DNA from: Alistipes sp.
Lineage (GTDB): Bacteria; Bacteroidota; Bacteroidia; Bacteroidales; Rikenellaceae
Reading direction: 5' to 3'
NCBI GenBank assembly: GCA_028691095.1
Contig: JAQUZZ010000043.1
Span: 1-8,462, forward strand
DNA: 8,462 bases
In this document: piece by piece, positions 1 to 6,563 of the stretch
Position numbering within the stretch: position 1 is the first letter of the stretch
Layout of the letters: every line of letters starts with the position of its first letter
Program-made: the position numbers and the translations under genes
Notes under the pieces: model-generated
The model's input: the letters and a program-made list of their open reading frames with translations, nothing else
The model's database searches: none
Told to the model about the DNA's origin: nothing

Positions 1-484
1 TGTGCAGTTTTGCATCGGTGGGATAGGTGATGTTCTTCTCTTGCACGGTAGAATCAATCAAGGCGGTGTCAAGATGTTCATCATCCGGCTTGTCATCATT
101 CACACGAATGCTTTCGGCCAAGATCAGTTCGATGCCCTGCTCTCCAATCCGTTTGCGAAAATGAACCAGTTCGGTAGCGTTACACGGATAAGAGGGTGTA
201 AACTCATGCATCCCGCAGAAATATTGGAAATACGCATTCTCACTCCATTGCTCCACCACTGACTCGTCGGAGATATTGCGCAGATGTTTAAGAATGAGCA
301 ATCCGCACATCAGACGGATGGGCTTGGCAGGACGTCCGTTATCGGCGCAATAAAGTGGGGTAAAGGCCTTCTCAAACACCGACCAATGGATCTTCTGCGA
401 GAGTTTGTACAAGGGGTGCTGTTGGTTCAGGAGATCATCCAAGGAGGAGAACAAACCGGGAGTGTGTTGGGTTGTGCTTATCAT
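1..484 (-). CDS. IS5-like (IS4/IS5 superfamily) DDE transposase, N-terminal 161 residues, partial
   Basis: The gene begins with ATG at 484-482 and stays open to the left edge (161 codons; one leftover base at position 1), so the C-terminal part lies outside the window. The product starts MISTTQHTPGLFSSL. Residues about 15-110 resemble the InsH-type N-terminal domain of IS5-family transposases, with the segment RLMCGLLILKHL at 57-68 and a conserved stretch ending FQYFCG near 86-91. Residues 141-160 contain ALIDSTVQEKNITYPTDAKL. Asp144 is the likely first catalytic acidic residue of the DDE triad, which cuts and joins the element's ends. The other two catalytic residues are not visible. No stop or frameshift interrupts the visible part. 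The 16-bp inverted repeat ends at the base immediately before the start codon. Family assignment is by recognised motif, and the exact IS name is unknown. Confidence 0.85.
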   Translation of the reverse strand, partial: MISTTQHTPGLFSSLDDLLNQQHPLYKLSQKIHWSVFEKAFTPLYCADNGRPAKPIRLMCGLLILKHLRNISDESVVEQWSENAYFQYFCGMHEFTPSYPCNATELVHFRKRIGEQGIELILAESIRVNDDKPDDEHLDTALIDSTVQEKNITYPTDAKLH

Positions 485-532
485 AAAATCTGCAAGTTTC
501 TATATCCAAAAATACGGAAACTTGCAGATTTT
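485..532 (-). repeat. Perfect 16-bp inverted repeat directly upstream of the transposase start
   Basis: The arms are 485-500 (AAAATCTGCAAGTTTC) and 517-532 (GAAACTTGCAGATTTT), with a 16-base loop and no mismatch. The arm at 485-500 abuts the transposase ATG (484-482), so in the transposase mRNA the ribosome-binding region would be paired. Four Ts end each strand's 3' arm, so it could also act as a weak bidirectional terminator. Hairpins of this kind that limit transposase translation from read-through transcripts are known from IS10 and IS50; the role here is inferred. Confidence 0.75.
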
Positions 533-594
533 TACAAGTATTTTAACTCTTATTTTATTGATAATCCGTAATTTGTTGGGTTGTTAAGGGTCGA

Positions 595-705
595 CTAAAT
601 AAGAAACAACAGATACAGACAATACTATTTTTGGATAAGGTATATAATGAAGAGATTATATCCGAATACATTCAGATGATACAGCGATGGGAGGCTGTAA
701 AATAA
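595..705 (+). pseudogene. Possible 3' remnant of a gene cut by the IS
   Basis: Immediately outside the likely IS end, a plus-strand frame reads about 36 codons to TAA at 703-705, with the tail FLDKVYNEEIISEYIQMIQRWEAVK. The composition is protein-like, being rich in charged and amphipathic residues and ending in a plausible helix. It has no start codon of its own; in this frame the open stretch begins only after the stop at 562-564, inside the IS. The simplest reading is the C-terminal end of a gene whose front was separated by the insertion. I do not recognise the family. It could also be chance coding-like sequence, since 36 codons is short. Confidence 0.35.
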
Positions 706-939
706 ATCTTTTAAGCGAAAAATCGACGGACTCGAATAAAACGTTGAAGCGGTTTTAGTCTCTTTGCACATAAGCATAAAATACAACTCAAAAGAGTTCG
801 AGTTTTTGTAATTCGGACTCTTTTGAGTTGTTTGTGATGTGTTACCTCCTATTTCCCGAAACGTCGGGTTCGATTACGGGGGCACACGGGTTGTGGATCG
901 CGCGGGTAAATTGCGACGTTAGACCCGATGGATGCGACG
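706..939. other. AT-rich intergenic gap between IS-side remnant and glgP 3' end
   Basis: No credible gene is seen here. The gap holds the long hairpin at 783-831 and a short hairpin CCCGA-AACG-TCGGG at 855-868. The first copy of a 10-bp direct repeat (912-921) also lies here; the second copy (933-942) covers the glgP stop codon. A sequence resembling a -7 box (TCTCTTTG, about 758-765) lacks the TA and is not called. Confidence 0.6.
783..831 (-). terminator. Likely rho-independent, possibly bidirectional terminator after glgP
   Basis: The arms 783-797 and 817-831 pair perfectly over 15 bp. The stem can extend through a T-G wobble at 798/816 and three more pairs (799-801 with 813-815), plus a further wobble at 802/812, leaving a loop of about 9 bases. 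On the minus strand it lies about 110 bp past the glgP stop, and the stem is followed by the T-rich stretch ATTTTATG. On the plus strand it is followed by TTG, a weaker T tract. It sits where a terminator for the leftward glgP transcript is expected. Confidence 0.6.
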
Positions 940-3900
940 TTACGCCCACTTCACCAATGCGAAATCCATCCGGTGTGGCAACTTCGCATTCTTGGGGAAG
1001 ATGCGCACGGCCAAGTCGAAGGATCCGGTCATTTCGGGGATGGAGTTGGTGGTGTAGTGGACCAGAGAACCTTCGTGACTGGCAACCTCCAATTCACGTT
1101 TGGCTACCACGTGCACCTGACCGTCGATAATCTGATCCGAGAGAATCATCTCGACTCCAATATCCTCCGGAGAGAGCCCGTCGATATCCAGCACGATTTC
1201 CACCTTGTATTGATGCCCGATCAGAATAGCACCCTTGCCCAAGTCGAGTTTTTTGATGCTGTCGACGTGCACTTTGTCCCAGTGGTTGCTCACGCGGCGC
1301 TTCCAAGCTGCGATTTCGCGTGCTTCACGGAAATCTTCGGCACAGAGGCGACGGTTGCGTTGGGCGAGTTTGTGGTAGAATCGCTCCTCGTAGTCGGTTA
1401 ACATCCGGTTGGTGGTGAAATTGGAGGCGATGTCGGCGATACAGATCTTCACCGACTCGACCCACTCGTTGGGGATGTTCTCTTCGTCGCGTTTGTAGTA
1501 TTTCGGAACGATCTCCTCCTCGATGGTGTTGTAGATCAATTCGGCATCCATCTCGTTCTGGAAACCCTGATCCTCAAAGGTGCGTTCCATGGGCAGCTTC
1601 CATCCCCCTCCGGGTTTGTAACCTTCGACCCACCAGCCATCCAGCACGCTGAATTGCATCACGCCGTTCATGACCGCCTTCTCTCCACTGGTTCCCGAGG
1701 CCTCCAAGGGACGGGTCGGGGTGTTGAGCCATACATCGACGCCCTGAACCATGCGACGCGCCAGTTCCATGTCGTAGTTTTGCAGGAAGATGATCTTTCC
1801 GGTGAATTGGGGCATGGCAGCCACTTCGACAATCCGTTTGATCAGATCCTGACCCGGTTTGTCGTTGGGGTGCGCCTTGCCGGCAAAGATGAACTGAACC
1901 GGACACTTCGGATTGTTGACGATGCTGTTCAGTCGATCGAGGTTGGTGAAGAGCAGGTGAGCTCGTTTGTAGGTTGCAAAGCGACGTGCAAAACCGATGG
2001 TCAGTACGTCGGGTCGCAGCGACTCCTGAATCTGAATCATCTGACGCGGCGAGTCGAACCGGAACTGTTTCGGATCGCTAACCCGTGTCTTGATGTGGTT
2101 GATGAGTTTGTTCTTGAGCACCAAACGGGCATCCCACAATTCGCGGTTGCTGATGTCGTGTACTTTCTGCCAAGCCGAGATCTTATACTCTTTGTTGAGG
2201 AAGCCCTCTCCGAAATATTTGGCATAGAGGCGACGCAGGTTGGCTGCGCACCACGTGGGGAAGTGTACGCCGTTGGTTACGTATCCGATGTGTAGCTCAT
2301 CTTTGAAATAGCCCGGCCACATACCCCCCAGAATCTCCTTGCTGACCTCGCCGTGGAGCCAGCTGACTCCGTTGACCTCTTGCGAGAGGTTGCAGGCCAG
2401 AAAACTCATGGAGAACTTCTCGTTCGGATCGTTGGGGTTGGTTTTTCCTAAGTTGATGAATTGTTCCCACGTAATCTCCAACCGATCGGGATAGAAGGAC
2501 ATATATTGCCGGATCATCGATTCGGGGAAGGCATCGTGGCCGGCCGGAACCGGGGTGTGGGTGGTGAACAGCGAGGAGGAACGAACGACCTCCAGCGCTT
2601 CGCTGAACGACAACTTCTGACGATGAATCAGGTTGCGGATGCGCTCGATGCCGATAAAGGCTGCATGACCCTCATTGCAATGGTAGATCTCTTGTTGGAT
2701 ACCCAGCACCTTCAGGGCGCGGATACCTCCGATGCCTAAGAGAATCTCCTGTTTGAGTCGATTCTCCCAGTCGCCACCGTAGAGGTGATAGGTGATCGAG
2801 CGATCTTCGTCTTGGTTCAGATCGTGATCGGTGTCAAGTAGATAGAGTTCGGTTCGGCCGACATCGCAACGCCAGATGCGCGCCGTGACCATACGTCCCG
2901 GGAAGGCAACCTGCACGTCGAGCCAATTTCCGTCTTGATCGCGCACCGGAGTGAGCGGTAGTTTCTGGAAATTCTGTGCCTCATAGCTGGCCTCTTGGGC
3001 TCCGGTTGCTGAGAGCCGTTGGGTGAAGTAGCCGTAACGGTAGAGCAGACCGACGGCAACCATCGGCACGTTCTTGTCGCTGGCCTCCTTGAGGTAGTCT
3101 CCGGCTAAGATTCCCAATCCGCCTGAGTAGATCTTCAGGGAGCTGTGCAGTCCGTACTCCATGCTGAAGTAGGCGATGCGAGGGCCTTGTGCTTCGCTCT
3201 TTTCGGCCATGTAGGCCTTGAAGGTGGCATACACCGCATCCATCTTGGCTAAGAAGAGTTCGTCTTTCTCCAGTGCTAAGATGCGAGAGTAGGTCAACTT
3301 GTCCAGGAAGTCGATGGGGTTCTTTTCGCACTTGACCCACAGCTTGTTGTCGATATACTCAAACAAAGCGTAGGCATCCATCGTCCATGACCACCACAGG
3401 TTGCGGGAGAGCTCCTCCAACGGATGCAATCGCTCCGGAAGGAGTCGTTCGACCATCAGGCGTCGCCAACTGGGTGCATTGCTCACCAACTGCTGCTTGA
3501 CGAAGTTGATCTGTTCGGTATGAGCACCTCCTCCGTCATAGGCCATGCGGTTGTTGCGGGTGGAGGCGTGATCGATGGCTTGTTGATAAGCTTGATCGTA
3601 GAATGCGATGAGGTTTTTCCAGAGTGCAATCTGGGAGATTTCGTGAGCCGACTGTCGGTAGGATTCATACTCCGCTGGAGTCAGATGCGTGTATTGTTCG
3701 AGCACCTCGGCAATCCGGGCAATCACCGCCGGATCGTTGGTGTCGTTGCGCGTAATTACCTCGACCCCTTTGTGCTCCTTGAGTTTGCTGGCAACCCATA
3801 ACCCAAATCCGGTGAGCGAGGTGGTGATGGTGGGCACCGAGAAGGCGATGCTCTCCAGTGGGGTGTATCCCCAAGGTTCGTAGTAAGAGGGGAATACGGT

Positions 3901-5211
3901 CACATCCATGCCGCACAGCAGATCGTAGTAGGGCATATTGAAGATGCCGTCGTTGCCGTTCAGGTAGGAGGGGACGAAGATGAGTTGGACGGGGCACTGC
4001 GGATCCATCAAGGGCGAATTTTTGATGCGGTTGATGACCGGATCCCATTCGGGGGCAGAGAGGTAGTGCGTGGTGTTGCGCAGTACGTTGCCGTCGAGGG
4101 GTTGCGCCGCATCTTGCAAGTGGGCTTGCAGGTCCTTGCGCGGGCCGTTGTTGCCGGCCGGCACGGTGATGTAGGCCAAGACTTTGCGATCCATTGTACT
4201 CCGCTCCTCGGCCATCTTCAACAGGGCATCCACAAATACGTCGATGCCTTTGTTCTTGAATTCGTAGCGACCACTGGTTCCCACGATTAGCGGCTCCTCC
4301 TCGTACTGAAAGCCCAGACACGCCTCGGCTACCTCGATCATCAACTTGCGAGCGGTCTGTCGTTTGGTGCTGAATTCGGGTTCGGGCCATACGATGTCGT
4401 CTTCAAAGCCGTTGGGGGTAACGAGGTCAACCTCTTTGCCCAGCAGATAGCGGCATTCGCGTCCGGTCAGGTCGCTCACGGTGGCAAAACAGTCGAAGCT
4501 GTTGGCCGCAATCTTCTCCAACGAATGTTTGGCTACCACATTGAAGCGGCGTGCCAATTCGTCGGCGTTCATACGGGGCATCTCACTGTATAACGGCAAG
4601 CCGTTTCCGGCGATGCAACGCCCCATCACCGTGGCATGGGTGGTGAAGATGGTGGCCACATAGGGCGAATATTTCTGAAGATAGAGTCCCCCGCTGGCCG
4701 TCATCCACTCATGGAATTGCGACACAACGCGGTCGGTGGGCACGCAGAAATAGGCGACATAGCTCTCAATCACCTTGCCGGCTGCCGTGCCGAAGAGTAC
4801 GGGTTCGATGTAGTCCCACTGTCCGCTGATCGAGTCGACGCGGTAGCTCTCCCAGAGGAATTTCAGCACTTCGTCCTTGCTGGAGAAGAATTGATTGAAA
4901 TCGACCAAAATCGCGATGGGCGATCCTTTGACCTTCCAGCGTCCGACCTTCACGCGGATGTTGTGATTGGCAAACAGAACCTGTTTCCACTCCTTCAAGA
5001 GATTGGGATCCTCCTCAAACTCTTGATTCATATCTTCGTGATGGACGTCGGGTCCGATCAACAGATAGTGATCGCCTAATTTTTTGGATAGGGTTAACGC
5101 CTTGGTAGCAATTACGGTATGGATTCCGCCCACCTTGTTGCACACTTCCCAACTCACTTCAAACAGATAGTCCGGTTCGCGAAGAACCTCTCCATTCTGT
5201 GCCATAGTCAT
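940..5211 (-). CDS. glgP: Bifunctional fusion: GT3 glycogen synthase + GT35 alpha-glucan phosphorylase
   Basis: One uninterrupted 1423-residue chain. Residues about 12-545 are a glycogen synthase of the animal/fungal GT3 type: LFEVSWEVCNKVGGI at 16-30 (nucleotide-sugar binding KVGG), TTHATVMGR at 190-198, VTPNG at 264-268, and the E-x7-E pair Glu445/Glu453 in SYYEPWGYTPLE. A DUF3417-like segment (about 590-640, LSRNLWWSW) introduces a short, Thermotoga-type GT35 phosphorylase. Its marks are NEGHAAF (846-852), THTPVPAGHDAF (884-895), TNGVH (979-983), RRFATYKR (1076-1083) and the PLP lysine Lys1178 in EASGTSGEKAVMNG. Residues about 1320-1423 form the usual C-terminal beta-type extension. Cytoplasmic: the first half extends alpha-1,4-glucan from a nucleotide-glucose donor and the second releases glucose-1-phosphate. 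ATG at 5211 is used; a second ATG two codons in is equally possible. All recognised catalytic residues are intact. Confidence 0.93.
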   Translation of the reverse strand: MTMAQNGEVLREPDYLFEVSWEVCNKVGGIHTVIATKALTLSKKLGDHYLLIGPDVHHEDMNQEFEEDPNLLKEWKQVLFANHNIRVKVGRWKVKGSPIAILVDFNQFFSSKDEVLKFLWESYRVDSISGQWDYIEPVLFGTAAGKVIESYVAYFCVPTDRVVSQFHEWMTASGGLYLQKYSPYVATIFTTHATVMGRCIAGNGLPLYSEMPRMNADELARRFNVVAKHSLEKIAANSFDCFATVSDLTGRECRYLLGKEVDLVTPNGFEDDIVWPEPEFSTKRQTARKLMIEVAEACLGFQYEEEPLIVGTSGRYEFKNKGIDVFVDALLKMAEERSTMDRKVLAYITVPAGNNGPRKDLQAHLQDAAQPLDGNVLRNTTHYLSAPEWDPVINRIKNSPLMDPQCPVQLIFVPSYLNGNDGIFNMPYYDLLCGMDVTVFPSYYEPWGYTPLESIAFSVPTITTSLTGFGLWVASKLKEHKGVEVITRNDTNDPAVIARIAEVLEQYTHLTPAEYESYRQSAHEISQIALWKNLIAFYDQAYQQAIDHASTRNNRMAYDGGGAHTEQINFVKQQLVSNAPSWRRLMVERLLPERLHPLEELSRNLWWSWTMDAYALFEYIDNKLWVKCEKNPIDFLDKLTYSRILALEKDELFLAKMDAVYATFKAYMAEKSEAQGPRIAYFSMEYGLHSSLKIYSGGLGILAGDYLKEASDKNVPMVAVGLLYRYGYFTQRLSATGAQEASYEAQNFQKLPLTPVRDQDGNWLDVQVAFPGRMVTARIWRCDVGRTELYLLDTDHDLNQDEDRSITYHLYGGDWENRLKQEILLGIGGIRALKVLGIQQEIYHCNEGHAAFIGIERIRNLIHRQKLSFSEALEVVRSSSLFTTHTPVPAGHDAFPESMIRQYMSFYPDRLEITWEQFINLGKTNPNDPNEKFSMSFLACNLSQEVNGVSWLHGEVSKEILGGMWPGYFKDELHIGYVTNGVHFPTWCAANLRRLYAKYFGEGFLNKEYKISAWQKVHDISNRELWDARLVLKNKLINHIKTRVSDPKQFRFDSPRQMIQIQESLRPDVLTIGFARRFATYKRAHLLFTNLDRLNSIVNNPKCPVQFIFAGKAHPNDKPGQDLIKRIVEVAAMPQFTGKIIFLQNYDMELARRMVQGVDVWLNTPTRPLEASGTSGEKAVMNGVMQFSVLDGWWVEGYKPGGGWKLPMERTFEDQGFQNEMDAELIYNTIEEEIVPKYYKRDEENIPNEWVESVKICIADIASNFTTNRMLTDYEERFYHKLAQRNRRLCAEDFREAREIAAWKRRVSNHWDKVHVDSIKKLDLGKGAILIGHQYKVEIVLDIDGLSPEDIGVEMILSDQIIDGQVHVVAKRELEVASHEGSLVHYTTNSIPEMTGSFDLAVRIFPKNAKLPHRMDFALVKWA

Positions 5212-5281
5212 AGCTTTTTATTTTACAATTTTGTAGAATGCTTGGTGTCTCTCTTGATAGAGGGTATTTCGTCGCTCTGTG
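5212..5281 (-). promoter_or_regulatory. 70-bp hemW-glgP spacer with small inverted repeats
   Basis: The spacer is long enough for a promoter, but no TAnnTTTG -7 box is visible in the glgP direction. It contains TACAA-AA-TTGTA (5224-5235), about 13 bp upstream of the glgP start, and a 4-bp CTCT/AGAG dyad near 5251-5264. The region before the start codon is A-rich (AAAATAAAAAGCT) and has no Shine-Dalgarno sequence, as is usual for Bacteroidota. Read-through from hemW is the simplest source of transcription; a separate regulated promoter is possible. Confidence 0.35.
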
Positions 5282-5295
5282 TTATGCCTCAAACA
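5280..5295 (-). promoter_or_regulatory. Possible CRP-like site upstream of glgP (one mismatch)
   Basis: On the plus strand this reads TGTTA-TGCCTC-AAACA, one base off the perfect TGTTA-N6-TAACA dyad found upstream of pckA. Its centre is about 76 bp before the glgP start and it overlaps the hemW stop codon. It is weak alone; it is listed because the matching dyad stands before another central-carbon gene in the same window. Confidence 0.25.
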
Positions 5296-6409
5296 GATCC
5301 GAAATGATGGAATCTGAAATCAGATAAGACTCAAAGGGTATGTAATATACGGTTTTTCTTTGAATAATGTGTTGCGAGGCAAGATATTTTTTTGCTTGAT
5401 CCAAAAAATAGTGCAACTTCCGTGCCCCGAACCGCGCTTCGATTTGGGTGGTGTCGACCCCGTCTGAAGTTCGCAAATGAGTCATTATAAACTCGTTGTA
5501 TCGCATGGTGTCGGTGAGATGCTCGCTCTCGAATTGGGCATTGTGGGGCGTCTGTTGCAGGTAGGCCGAGAGGTCGGCAACGTTCCATTGCCGGGTGTCG
5601 CTTCCGTTGAACGAGTGAGCCGAGGGCCCGATGCCCAGATAGGGCTCCGAACGCCAGTAGTTGCTGTTGTGCTGCGCGCGAAATGCGGGACGTGCGAAGT
5701 TGGAGATCTCGTAGTGTTCGTATCCGGCTTGGGTCAACTTCTCGTGCAGCAGCAGATACTCCTGGGTGCACACCTCTGGATTGCTCTCTTTCAGTGTGCC
5801 TTGGCGAAGCCTGCGTCCGAAGAGCGTGTGGGGCTCGATGCTCAGCAGGTAGGCCGAGATGTGAGGTACCTGCAATGCCAGTGCCTGCTCGATCTCGGCT
5901 TCCCAAGCTTGCAGGGTGCGTCGCCCCGTGCCGTAGATCAGATCCATCGTGAGATTCTGGAACCCGGCCTCTTGTGCCCAACGCACGGCTTGGATGGCTT
6001 GTGCGGCCGTATGACGGCGGTGCATCCATTGCAGCTCTTGATCGGAGAAGGACTGGATCCCGATGCTTAAGCGGTTGACTCCCACCTGTCGCAAGGCGAT
6101 GAGGTACGCCCGTGTCAGATCGTCCGGATTGGCCTCGACGGTCACCTCTTGCAGTGCGGCGGTGTCATAATGGGTGTGCACGCACTGGAGCAGTGCTCCG
6201 ATCTCCGTGGGGCTGCACAGCGAGGGCGTACCCCCTCCTATATATAAGGTAGAGATCTTGGGCGTGGGCAAAAACGCAATGCGTTGGGCCAACTCTTGCT
6301 GTGCGATCCGCAGAAATGGCTCTTTTTTGGCAAGCAACGTGCAGGAGTAAAAGTCACAGTAGTGACATTTACGTTTACAGAAGGGAATATGGATGTAAAT
6401 ACCTGCCAT
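5282..6409 (-). CDS. hemW: HemW, radical SAM heme chaperone / coproporphyrinogen oxidase-like protein
   Basis: From ATG at 6409 the product is 375 residues, the normal HemW length, and begins MAGIYIHIPFCKRKCHYCDF. Cys11, Cys15 and Cys18 form the CxxxCxxC radical SAM 4Fe-4S motif followed by Asp19-Phe20. GGGTPS is at 58-63, and EANPDD at 93-98 is typical of the HemN/HemW fold. HNSNYW at 247-252 is the HNxxYW heme-binding motif that separates HemW from the oxygen-independent coproporphyrinogen oxidase HemN. GIGPSAHSF at 259-267 and the C-terminal HemN_C-like region complete the protein. In the family it binds and delivers heme to cytoplasmic or membrane targets, so genes of this type are often mislabelled hemN. 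The frame is open upstream to an ATG at 6532, but that 41-residue extension is Arg-rich and unlike the family, so the internal start is preferred. glgP follows 70 bp downstream on the same strand. Confidence 0.92.
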   Translation of the reverse strand: MAGIYIHIPFCKRKCHYCDFYSCTLLAKKEPFLRIAQQELAQRIAFLPTPKISTLYIGGGTPSLCSPTEIGALLQCVHTHYDTAALQEVTVEANPDDLTRAYLIALRQVGVNRLSIGIQSFSDQELQWMHRRHTAAQAIQAVRWAQEAGFQNLTMDLIYGTGRRTLQAWEAEIEQALALQVPHISAYLLSIEPHTLFGRRLRQGTLKESNPEVCTQEYLLLHEKLTQAGYEHYEISNFARPAFRAQHNSNYWRSEPYLGIGPSAHSFNGSDTRQWNVADLSAYLQQTPHNAQFESEHLTDTMRYNEFIMTHLRTSDGVDTTQIEARFGARKLHYFLDQAKKYLASQHIIQRKTVYYIPFESYLISDSIISDLFEA

Positions 6410-6442
6410 TGTAAGGAATGGATTGGAGAATCGACGCTCTTT

Positions 6443-6474
6443 TTTGGCGGGATGAAAAAATCGCCGTAATTTTC
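6443..6474 (+). promoter_or_regulatory. Candidate Bacteroidota-type promoter for the vanZ-like gene
   Basis: TTTG at 6443-6446 is followed after exactly 20 bases by TAATTTTC at 6467-6474. This matches TTTG-N19-21-TAnnTTTG except for the final base. It would give a leader of roughly 80 bases before the start at 6563. No experimental support; the consensus is established knowledge for Bacteroides sigma factor. Confidence 0.4.
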
Positions 6475-6487
6475 GCCCATCGTTGGA

Positions 6488-6503
6488 GCGTGTTGCGACA
6501 CGC
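6488..6503 (-). repeat. Short GC-rich hairpin in the hemW leader
   Basis: GCGTGT (6488-6493), loop TGCG, ACACGC (6498-6503): a perfect 6-bp stem. It lies about 80 bases before the hemW start inside the proposed hemW 5' leader. No T-run follows, so it is not a terminator. The heptamer CGTGTCG recurs on the minus strand nearby (around 6525-6531), giving alternative pairings. Function unknown. Confidence 0.4.
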
Positions 6504-6555
6504 GGAAAGGTTCCGACTTGGAGACCCGACACGTTGCGCTACCGTTCAGATGAAA

Positions 6556-6563
6556 CAAAAGTA
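6556..6563 (-). promoter_or_regulatory. Candidate -7 box for hemW
   Basis: The minus strand reads TACTTTTG, a perfect TAnnTTTG -7 box, and overlaps the first base of the divergent vanZ-like start codon. No TTTG -33 box is seen at the expected 19-21 bp spacing; only TCTG at about 17 bp. If used, the hemW leader is about 140 bases and includes the 6488-6503 hairpin. Confidence 0.4.

Larger units (their letters stand above)
1..594 (-). mobile_element. Right-hand part of an IS5-like insertion sequence (left part outside window)
   Basis: This stretch carries the 5' part of a transposase gene reading leftwards, and about 110 bp of AT-rich leader with a perfect inverted repeat. The exact right end is not proven, because the other terminal repeat lies outside the window. 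IS5-group elements commonly duplicate a short YTAR target. Two such tetranucleotides are present, TTAA at 585-588 and CTAA at 595-598, so the end is plausibly near 584 or 594. The stretch beyond 595 reads as an unrelated open frame, consistent with a boundary here. The boundary is inference. Confidence 0.6.

Noticed and set aside
855..868. Hairpin CCCGA-AACG-TCGGG just after the glgP stop as the glgP terminator.
   Set aside because: The stem is only 5 bp and on the glgP strand it is followed by AAAT rather than a T-run; the 783-831 hairpin is a much better candidate.
940..5211. Several long open frames on the plus strand and in other minus frames inside the glycogen fusion gene, e.g. 928-1401, 1654-2295, 3665-4390.
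   Set aside because: They overlap a gene with complete conserved catalytic motifs, their products show no recognisable domain, and long antisense frames are common opposite GC-rich coding sequence with strong codon bias.
6410..6532. A 41-residue N-terminal extension of HemW from the upstream ATG at 6532.
   Set aside because: The extension is Arg-rich and low in hydrophobic structure; HemW proteins begin with the short MAGIYIHIPFC-type strand, and the internal start gives the normal length of 375.
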